In this document: positions 55,342 through 64,000 of the stretch, in pieces
Layout of the letters: every line of letters begins with the position of its first letter
How positions within the stretch are numbered: position 1 is the first letter of the stretch
DNA from: Ampelomyces quisqualis
Taxonomy: Eukaryota > Ascomycota > Dothideomycetes > Pleosporales > Phaeosphaeriaceae
Length of the DNA: 64,000 nt
Reading direction: 5' to 3'
Assembly: GCA_018398575.1 (NCBI GenBank)
Contig: JAGTXZ010000010.1
Location: 620,001 to 684,000, forward strand
Notes under the pieces: model-generated
The model's database searches: none
What the model saw: only the letters and a program-made list of their open reading frames with translations
What the model was told of the DNA's origin: nothing
Translations under genes and position numbers: made by a program

Positions 55342-57175
55342 TATATATAATGTAGGTAAGTCTAACTGCAATGCTGTTTCACCAATCGATAACAGCACAT
55401 TATGGTCACTGTCCACAACATAGATTGAGTATCTATAGTATACACAAGGTAAGAACAAATCACATATTGCTACGTCGAGTAGGTTACCTTCCCCGTACTT
55501 CCTCCCATTCAACCGATGTAGCCTCACCCTATCGCTTGGTGTGCCTTTACTTTTAGAGGCTAGGTTCTAGATATAGCCAACGTGTCTGTCGACATTTGCA
55601 TCCTCGGGGTATATCCGCAGCAACAATACCCGTGCTATACTCTGTACCCCGCTTCACTGCATACCACAGACAGTCCAGACTAATGCATCGCGACGCTTCG
55701 CCGTCAAAAAGGACTGCACGGATACATACCAAGGCCTTACAACACCCTCACATTCACCAACTCTCACCAACACGGCAATTCCACCGCGACCACAGGACCA
55801 TTTGCTAATCCGTGATTTCATGCAGCTTATCAAGAGATGGTCCGTCCGCGGACCACGGCTCGCACCGTGCCCACGTTTTCACACAAAGCAAAAAGCTCTT
55901 GGGGCGGTGGTATTGAAGGGTGCGTTCTTATTTGGGTTAGACTACCTACCTGGATGTCGCTCTTGGGATGACCTTGTTTCTCCAGATCTTCAGGGCTGCA
56001 ACTTGCGAGGTCGTTGATAAGGACCCATGTGTGGAATGTCGTCCCGTGTGGGCTAAGACTTGATGACGTCGTGCGCCGAGGTGGTGCGAAGTTGGAGGAG
56101 GGGGAGGGACTGCGCAGACGCGACGATGATTACGGAGTACACACACCGGCGTCGCACCTTCCGGTTTCCACCAGGCGGGTGTTGAAATGAGAAGTGCCGC
56201 TAGGAGAATTCGAATGACGTTCCATCCGGTTGGCGTGCTTCATGTGGCAGGCGTTTTTGTTTATGTCATTTCCCGTCTCTTGGGCGGGGGCAACGTTCTG
56301 CATAGGTAGGTGTGCCACTGTACGGAGTACCTCATGTCGCAGATGGTGCAAGCAAGATGCCGGGTCACACAGTCGCTGCGCCGCTGAGCCATGAAGTTGA
56401 AACGAGTCAGTCAGTGCTCTGGAAATGTAGAACCGCCTGGCGCTGAGCTTCTTGCGTCTTTCGGCGATGGATGAGCTGCTGAAGGCGCACCACATGGCAT
56501 CGCAAGGCACGTTTCTTTGACCGTGGCTGTGCCGGAATGAACAACGCACATGACGCAGCATCGTCCTGGAGGCTGTAGCCGTCCCCAGGTAGACTGCGGC
56601 TCGCGTGTTCGGTTGTGACAGCGGGCAGGCATACATGCTTCAATATCCGCACATGCTGGCGCAGTCGACGGCTTACGGCGTACGCAGGACTGGGCAGGGG
56701 TTGCTTGGACGCCAGGTGCAGCAGCCAGCTGTTTAGCCAATGTCACGTGCGCTCACTGCAGCATCCCCACCTGCAGTTTCTTTCGGCCAACAGCTCACAG
56801 CACTGCCTCTTCGACCGTTCTACATCGCAGTGTGTTGTAGCAGACTGCTCGCCGTGGAACTCGATTCGCCGTGTCGACTCGGGAGGACATGTGAGCGCGG
56901 GCGTCAATCAATCGGCCACGCAGCCTCTCAACCAGTAACGTCGGCGACTGCCTCGCCACACCCTGGCCCGCAACGTGGGACCTCAGATCACCCACGAGCG
57001 CGCCTCCCCACGAGAACCAAGCAGCAGCCCCCGAGCGCGCCCGTACAACTTTCTTGAGCGCTTTTGCACCGCCGCCGAGACCAGAGGCGCAGGTGGCACT
57101 CGCCTTTGCCGGATCCCTTCTGCACGCAGCGGAACGACCAGGATAGACGGCGGCTTTCGGCTCATCAGCGACGAG
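55342..57175. other. Long upstream region of the Ras exchange factor, 1.8 kb
   Basis: Two TACGGAGTA copies lie at 56131-56139 and 56321-56329. Short frames exist on both strands without support. The frame of the next gene is open back to 56975, so a longer N-terminus is possible. Confidence 0.45.
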
Positions 57176-60100
57176 ATGAACAGCTTCAACGGCACCGTGC
57201 CCGGCGGCATGTATGTCCGCGCCTTGTACGATTATGATTCGGATGATCGCACGAGCCTGTCTTTTCGTCAGAACGACATCATCCAAGTCATCACGCAGCT
57301 CGAGTCGGGCTGGTGGGACGGAGTCATCAACGGGGTGCGCGGATGGTTTCCCAGCAACTATTGCGCCGTGGTGCAGCGGCCGAGCGACGACACCGACGAC
57401 GAGAGGAATGGCGGGGATGGCGACGAGGACCACGACGCGCACTCGTTGGGCGGCACAGACTACTCGGGCTCGGACACGGAGTCGCTGAGCGGCAACGACA
57501 CCATCCTGCCCTTTGAGCGCAACGGCAACGCCAAAGAGGAGGAAGCTGCATTCTGGATACCCCAGGCCACACCCGACGGCCGGCTCTTCTACTTCAACAC
57601 GTTGACCGGCGTGAGCACAATGGAGCTGCCGCTGGAGTCACCCTCGCCCAACGAGAGCGGGCCACGAGACCGCGTCAACGTCTTCATGCCAGATTCCTCG
57701 CGGCCGCCCCCAGAGATGCTCGCGTCCGGCTACAGCGTCGACGACACCGACGACGAGACGTCAGCCTCCGAGTATGAGGGACACGCGGCACATGGCTCTT
57801 ACAGCTCCGTGGTAAGCAACGCGAGGCCGAGCACCGCGAGAAGGCTAACGAGGTCACACAGCACATGAGACAGCGGCTATCCGACGGCGTATCGCCGGCA
57901 ACCTCTATGGAGTCGATCAATGCCGGCTTCCCTTCGCGACCCTACGACACCAACGCGAGCTTTTCCGCTGCGACCGCCATGCCTCCTATTGGTACCACGG
58001 CCACGTCCTTTGCCAACAACCCCGCGAATGGCACGCCAACAACCGCGCAGTCTCGCAAGTTCTACGACGACACCAACCCGGTGCCATTGACGTGGAACAG
58101 AATGGTCAGCGACATGGTCCGTGCCATCGAACGCTACAGGGAGGCCATCAACAACAGTGCCCGCTCAGAATTCGTGAAGCGCGCCGAGGACATATCAGAC
58201 CATCTGCGGTTGCTACTCGCTGCGGGATCCGGCACCACGGACAACCACTCTGGCAACCCTTCCATCATATCCACCAACAAAGCCCTGTACCCCCACTTCC
58301 GGGAAACCATGTCCCGATTCTCCAAGCTAGTCTTGTCCTCGCACATTGCTGCGTCTGATTTCCCACCTCCTGATTCATACTCGAAATGCTTGAAAGAGGC
58401 AGATGGTGTTCTCAACGGTGTATACGGCTTCGTCGAAGTGGCTCGACAGCAACGCGGAGAAGAAATACCACGCCTAGTGCCGGGCTTTGTAGTCGGCAGC
58501 GGTCACGGCGGAAGCTGGCACAATAACGGGATAGAAGCTCGTGATGCCAACGCGTCCATATCGTTCATAGACCAAGATGATTACGACTCATTCGTGGAGC
58601 CGACCGTCAAGCTGGATTCGCGCGTGCTGGAGAGACTCGAGGACATCAAGAGGCTCATCGTGTCGAACCTGCGGCGTCTTGAGGAGCAGTTGGTCGTGCG
58701 CGACAAGGTCATCACCCATCAAAAACACCAGCTAATTGGCGACCATGTGTGCAACGCTGCTGTCAAGGTTCTGGAAGTCTGCCGGCCCTGGCTTGCGACC
58801 GTCGAGTCGATAGACCTGTCGTCGCTGAACTCGTCCCTCCAAGCGCAGCAATTGGGCGAGTTCGCCGTACACAAGCAAAAGGCATACGACATGGTCTCGG
58901 AGCTGGTCATCGTGTGTCAAGGAGTCGGTGCGCCGCTGGGGGATGAGTGGGCAGAACTTCGCGGAGATTTACTCGAAGACCGTATCAATGCCGTGCGATC
59001 AGTTTCTCGTGATCTAGAAGCTACCGTCTCTCAGCAGTACGGACTCCTGCATAGCCTGTCAGATGCAGTACCTCTGGCTGACATCGCCCCTCGCAACGAC
59101 CCGCGACGCAACACAGACTCGGAAATGATAAGCTCACATGCTCGTGGAGTATCAGATTCGGACCGACCGCTGCTCAAGAACATACCGCAAAACCAGACGT
59201 ACTCGGAGGGTACGTTACTAGAGGAAAGCAAGACGAAACCATTACGGCCTGGCAACAGCAAGAAAATCGCCGACTTCTTTGGCGAAGTGCCGGTCATACC
59301 TCAATATCAAGCTATCGAAGAGATTCCCCAGTTTCTTAGGCTTGATCACGAAGGCGAGATCTCCTATGACCACAAGGCCATACCACCACAGCTGCGAGGC
59401 GGTACCCTTGCCGGTCTTGTAGAGCAGCTTACGCGACACGATCGCCTTGATCCTGCTTTCAATAATACCTTCCTCCTCACGTACCGGTCGTTCACCACGG
59501 CCGGGGAGCTCTTTGAGATGTTGGTTAAGAGATGGAGCATACAGCCACCTCACGGCATTGCAAAGGAAGACTATCAGAGATGGGTGGACATGAAGCAGAA
59601 GCCAATTCGTTTCCGCGTCGTCAATATTCTGAAAAGTTGGTTCGATAACTACTGGATGGAGGGCAACGATGAAGAAGCCAGAATTCTGATCCAACGAGTC
59701 TACAACTTTGCCAAGGATCATGTTGCGACCACCAGTACCCCGGGAGCTGGCCCTCTGATGACATCTGTAGAGCAGCGATCGCGCGGTCCAGACATGCCAA
59801 CGAAGCGTTTGGTGCCAACCCTCAACGCCCAGACACCACAGCCCATTCTTCCAAAGCACATGAAGAAGCTCAAATTTCTCGACATTGATGCCACGGAGTT
59901 TGCTCGTCAACTCACAACAATCGAGTCTAGGCTATATGGCAAAATTCGGCCCACCGAGTGTCTGAATAAGACATGGCAGAAGAAGCTGACCCCTGGCGAG
60001 CCTGATCCTGCTGCGAACGTGAAGGCACTGATTCTGCACTCGAACCAGCTGACCAACTGGGTCGCGCAAATGATACTAACTCAACAGGACGTCAAACGGC

Positions 60101-60802
60101 GCGTCATTGTCATCAAGCACTTTGTGAATGTGGCTGATGTAAGTTGATTTTGTGTAACAGGCACTGTGCCCGGCTAATGCGATGCAGAAATGCCGCCAAT
60201 TGAACAACTTCTCGACACTGACGTCGATCATCTCAGCTTTGGGCACGGCGCCGATCCATCGTCTGAACAGGACTTGGAGTGCAGTCAACCAGCGCTCCAT
60301 GGGTGTGTTGGAGAGTATGCGCAAGCTCATGGGTAGCACCAAGAACTTTGCAGAGTACCGCGACACGCTTCACAGAGCCAATCCGCCGTGCATTCCGTTT
60401 TTTGGTTAGTACTGTCGTACTGAAGCATGCGTTTGCGGCTAACGGATCTAGGTGTCTACCTCACAGATCTTACGTTCATCGAGGACGGCATTCCGTCCCT
60501 TATTAAGAAGACCAACCTGATCAACTTTGCCAAGCGAGCGAAGACGGCTGAAGTGATCCGAGACATCCAGCAGTACCAGAACGTGCCGTACCCACTGCAG
60601 CCAGTGCCGGAGCTCCAAGAATACATCTTGACCAATATGCAGTCGGCAGGTGATGTACACGAAATGTACGAGATGAGTTTGTCAGTAGAGCCGCGTGAGC
60701 GCGAAGATGAGAAGATTGCTAGGTACAACCAGCACATTTTCCCTCATCGTCGGCAGGCTGACTAACGGCGATAGGCTTCTCTCCGAGTCTGGATTCTTGT
60801 GA
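57176..60802 (+). CDS. Cdc25-type Ras guanine-nucleotide exchange factor
   Basis: Model: exons 57176-57811, 57862-60138, 60188-60404, 60452-60722 and 60775-60802; introns 50, 49, 47 and 52 nt; 1142 residues. The last exon codes only for LLSESGFL and is confirmed by frame and a CTAAC branch. An SH3 domain is at about residues 14-66 (ALYDYDSDD, WWDGVINGVRGWFPSNY). A WW-like module follows at about 125-152 (FWIPQATPDGRLFYFN). RasGEF_N begins near 722 (TLAGLVEQLTRHDRLDPAFNN). The catalytic RasGEF domain begins near 884 (DATEFARQLTTIESRLY) and runs to the end (TFIEDGIPSL). It loads GTP onto Ras and so feeds cAMP/PKA or MAPK signalling at the plasma membrane. Start at 57176 is the most probable. 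Confidence 0.92.
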
Positions 60803-61727
60803 TGATACCCCCCCCCCTAACAAACGCGCTCTTGTTTATCGATGCGATTAGGATTGTTGGCGTACGATTATGTTTGGCTACGATTACGAGACCAGGAACT
60901 GCTTTTCCATTGGCGCATTGGCGTCGCTTTGCTGCATATTTGACGAGCTTGGATGTGGCCATGGGCTCAGGGCTTTTACGATTCCTCGGCAATGTTTGCT
61001 ATGGGCGGCATCAGGCAACGCAGAAGCGAAGAACAAAATGCAATTTCTCGAGCATAGGAGTGCCCAGCTTCCTTTGGTGGTGACTTGCCCGACTCGCGCG
61101 AGCGCCATGACGTAAGGCGCTCTCTGTCCATTGACTCCATTCGTCTGACAGGTCGGGCATTACTTTGCGCGTGTTTCAGGATGTTCCCAGTAGCAGGGCA
61201 GGGGCATTGACGAAATTGTCGTCGCTCCCTTGCGTGCGCGCCGAGGGTCGAGACGCCCATGTCGTGTGACGCTGCAGGCCGAGATGCGAGCCCCAAGCGG
61301 TCCAGTGTCTGCTCATTCTTCTCCCGCAAAGAGGGGGTGACGCTGGCGCGTCTCTGGACGGCGGCCGGCGACAGGTCACAAATGCTCGTGTGCACTGTGG
61401 ATCCTTTCGGCGGGCAATGCTCTGGGACTCGGAGTCTGGGATCATGGTGTCTTGACTCTTGGCCCTTGGGGGAAAACGGCGCCGCTCAGGCCCCTGCCAC
61501 AGGCTGCCGCATGAGTGGTCAAAGGATCAACCATCATTGCCTGCTTGGGCAAGGGCCAAGAAGCGTCCGCGCCCCTACCAATTTCGCTGCAGAGCGCATG
61601 CTTCCTCGTCCCCATCGCTCGTGGTAGGGATTCCTGGACGGCCGTTCGTCGTTCGCTTTCTTACGTCCGTCTTTTGCACACCTCTTCCCCTCACCCATAG
61701 TCGTTCGCTGCACTAATAACCGTCGCC
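60803..61727. other. Intergenic spacer, 925 bp
   Basis: 3' flank of the Ras exchange factor and promoter of the GH16 gene. A C-rich run occurs just after the stop (60808-60817). No gene supported. Confidence 0.45.
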
Positions 61728-62964
61728 ATGTTGACCTCCTCCGTGGGCGCGCTGCCCTGGCTGTTTCTGGCCGTCTCTCGCTTGAGTGAGTTGGGTGCCG
61801 CCTGCTTTTCTCCGCGCCACGCTGACCGGCTGCGCTTCCAGCCAATGCGGCCTGCGAGTGTGGCTACTCGCTGAACAAGACAAGCGACGCAGGCCATGCT
61901 GTGTTTACCGAGCTGCTCGAAAACGACTTCTTGCACACGTCTGCCGCCGCGCTGGATCTGAATAAGAACTACGGCTGGCAGCCACAGGTCTACGACGTCA
62001 GCTCAAAAGCCGCGCGGGGCCCCTTTGGCAAGAACTTCGCCCTGAACAACATCGTCTCGAATCCGCTGCAGAGCTCGGCATGGGAGGGAGACGCGGAGCA
62101 TGGCGGTGATGCCGGACTCGAGTTGTGGGTGCGAGGGAACCACGCCGACGGTCTCGTGAGCGGCTCCGAGATCGTCTCGTCCAGGAACGATGCGCTGCTG
62201 GGAAGCTTTCGGGTCGGCATGAAGATGTCCAACTCGTCAGGCACATGCGGCGCCTTCTTCTTCGTGCGCCCGCCCCATCCTGTCGAGGTAGAAGAGACGC
62301 TAACTATGTACAGTACTACAACAACTCTCAAGAGATTGACATGGAGTTCCTGTCGCATCAGTTCAACAACTCGGGCGGCGCAGTAAATCTTGTCCTGCAG
62401 ACGCCAGACTCGATTGCGCATGGCTTCGACGCCTCCAACACCTCCGGCTTCCAAGTCAAACAGCTACCCTTCCGTCCCGACGACAGGTTCCACGAGTACC
62501 GTTTCGACTGGACCAAGGACCGCGTCGCCTTCTACGTTGACGGCAAATTCCTGCACGAGATGACTGAGAATGTGCCGACCGAGGGCGGTGGCATCTTCTT
62601 CAACCACTGGAGCAACGGTGACCCACTCTGGTCTGCTGGCCCTCCCGCGCAAGACACCGTCATGACATTATCTTACCTGAAAGCGTACTTCAACTCGACC
62701 AACACGGAGCGATCACAAAACGCTTACCGCCAACGATGCCCAACGTACGATGCCGCCAAAGTCTGCGCCATCCCCTCGCAAGACGCACCTCCCGATCTAT
62801 CAATCAAGAAAGGAGGCGCGAAAACCTACTTCTTCTCGCACCAAGCGGACATGACGCCAGGACAGACTGTATACCACAGCTCAGCGATAAGCTCTAGTGT
62901 GCCATTACTGTCCCTCGTCGTCCCGTTGCTAGTCACTATGCTCAGCTGGTCACTGACTTTCTAG
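61728..62964 (+). CDS. GPI-anchored GH16 glycosidase/transglycosylase
   Basis: Model: exons 61728-61785, 61842-62263 and 62314-62964; introns 56 and 50 nt, both with good branch points (CTGACC, CTAACT); 376 residues. A signal peptide starts the protein (MLTSSVGALPWLFLAVSRL), and splicing continues TNAACECGYSLN. The GH16 catalytic motif EIDMEF at residues 167-172 supplies the nucleophile (E167) and acid/base (E171). The fold continues with FHEYRFDWTKDRVAFYVDG and GGIFFNHWSNGDPLWSAGPP. The C-terminus is a hydrophobic tail (LLSLVVPLLVTMLSW) after a serine-rich spacer, typical of a GPI-anchor signal. Such enzymes act on cell-wall beta-glucan or related glycans at the surface. Exact substrate is not shown by the sequence. 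Confidence 0.9.
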
Positions 62965-64000
62965 TAACACGACTATATCATGTAATAGACTACTTTAATT
63001 GTCACCACACTTGTCTCCATCCGCTCTCATCGAGCACACTACCGTAACCGCGAGCCTCTTATCGACCCGCAACTTCACGAGCGCATGAAGCATTGGCGAC
63101 GGCGTTATTTTCTGGGCACGCACAACCGCACATCTTGAGCGTTTAATTGTCCCCGCTCTTTCTCGGCAAACCTGCTGGATCCTGCCATTTGGACACAACC
63201 ACCACCCATCTTTTACCTGTCCTGGCTTTCTATTGCCGCGTAGTGTCTACTTCTGATTATTGTATATACCCCCTTTTTAACCAAGGCGCCTCCTGACGCT
63301 GCAGCTGGCTTGGTACGCCTTTTCAACTTTCACTTGGTTTATCCAGCCGTCATTATCTCTTCGCGGATTCCACCGCAGACACATTGACAACACCCTTATT
63401 TTTTGTTCAAGACAGGGAGAGCCAGCATGAGGCTAGGTTGTTTATGATGGGAGAGCAGGGGAAAAGGTGGCCAAGACGGCGGGCGAGGGCTAGTAGTAGT
63501 GGGATAGTATCAACGCACTGGAAAAGCGAATATATCATAGTCTAAAGATATAATTATACTAAATACGAGAAGAACGAACATCAGCTAATAATAAAACGAG
63601 CTTAAAAATAGGCTACGAGGTGTCGCACGACTGATCCTCCGCTCGAGAAAAACCGACTTCGTCCATAGCCGAATGCATAACACTTGCCTAAAAGGTACAC
63701 TTTTTCTCCATGGAGTACTCCGTACCCGCCCCACGAGCCAAGCGGCGTAGGTACGGAGTTATGTAGACGCCCCTCCCTGCCACTTACTCACCCGGGGCCA
63801 GCAACTTTGTTGTACAAGACAAGCTTTCGATAGTGTGCATAAGGCTACGGAGAGTTACGAGTAGTGTGCATAAGGCTAGTGCCTCACGAGGCTAGTGTAC
63901 ATGAGGCTAGTGCGCTTGGGGAATAAAGCGTGTTGGACAAGGCGGGGGGAGGCTGGGTGCGGAGAGGAAGGGGTGCCGGTGGGGTGCGGGCATTTTCCGG
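62965..64000. other. Right-edge gap, 1.0 kb
   Basis: No gene is supported. An AT-rich stretch lies at about 63535-63620. A TACTCCGTA (9-mer on the other strand) is at 63716-63724, with a near copy at 63752. The tandem repeat described separately follows. Confidence 0.5.
63831..63923. repeat. 31-bp tandem repeat, three copies
   Basis: The core TAGTGTGCATAAGGCTA occurs at 63831-63847 and 63862-63878 exactly, and at 63893-63909 with two changes. Starts are exactly 31 bases apart twice, so this is a tandem array of about three units rather than scattered words. The unit tails diverge. Confidence 0.8.

Noticed and set aside
1..64000. Secondary-metabolite cluster or multi-gene defence system
   Set aside because: No PKS, NRPS, terpene synthase or P450 is present; the oxidase, MFS transporter and regulator are 40 kb apart among housekeeping genes.

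Overview
The window is nuclear DNA of a filamentous ascomycete, most likely a Dothideomycete of the Pleosporales type (inference). It carries about 25 intact eukaryotic genes on both strands. Where introns can be placed they are short (45 to 92 bases), begin GTRNGT-like, usually carry a CTRAY-like branch point and end in YAG. The genes include fungus-specific families: C2H2 plus fungal_trans regulator, HET, ArAE_2 membrane protein, GPI-anchored GH16, BYS1-like and BBE-type oxidase. There is no operon structure, rRNA or CRISPR, and I recognised no tRNA. Splice models were built by hand; each summed to an open frame across its junctions.

Layout. 1-5 kb: the 3' end of a DExH helicase and a secreted BYS1-like protein. 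5-7 kb: a membrane-anchored FAD-linked oxidase. 8-10 kb: a divergent pair, a small four-helix membrane protein and the GPI-anchor deacetylase GPI12/PIG-L. 10.5-15 kb: an F-box protein, a serine/proline-rich protein and a coiled-coil protein. 16-19.2 kb: eIF4B (six exons, one probably only 6 nt) divergent from a Tim17-like membrane protein. 19.6-25.4 kb: an accessory island with a nonsense-bearing SRPK-type kinase, an unusual HGD/DFD kinase, a cysteine-rich mini-protein and a badly decayed HET-domain gene. 25.4-36.1 kb: an ArAE/FUSC-type transporter, then the divergent nucleolar UTP8-like factor and the Elg1/ATAD5 PCNA unloader. 36.7-40.3 kb: a single-pass membrane protein and a glycine-zipper Q/G/Y-rich protein. 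41.3-45.1 kb: a small secreted cysteine-containing protein and two tandem F-box-like paralogues. 46.9-51 kb: NHP2 and a two-finger C2H2/fungal_trans regulator. 53.9-55.3 kb: an MFS monocarboxylate-type transporter. 57.2-60.8 kb: a Cdc25-type Ras exchange factor with SH3 and WW-like modules. 61.7-63 kb: a GPI-anchored GH16 glycosidase. The right edge holds a 31-bp tandem repeat.

Most genes are unlinked housekeeping functions: translation (eIF4B), ribosome biogenesis (UTP8-like, NHP2), replication (Elg1), GPI synthesis (GPI12) and Ras signalling. The accessory content lies in the 19.6-25.4 kb island, the 41-45 kb block, and gene-poor gaps that carry an over-represented 9-mer, TACGGAGTA. I see no convincing undescribed multi-gene system. 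The best leads are the small secreted protein, the probable micro-exon, the odd kinase with its decayed neighbours, and the 9-mer.
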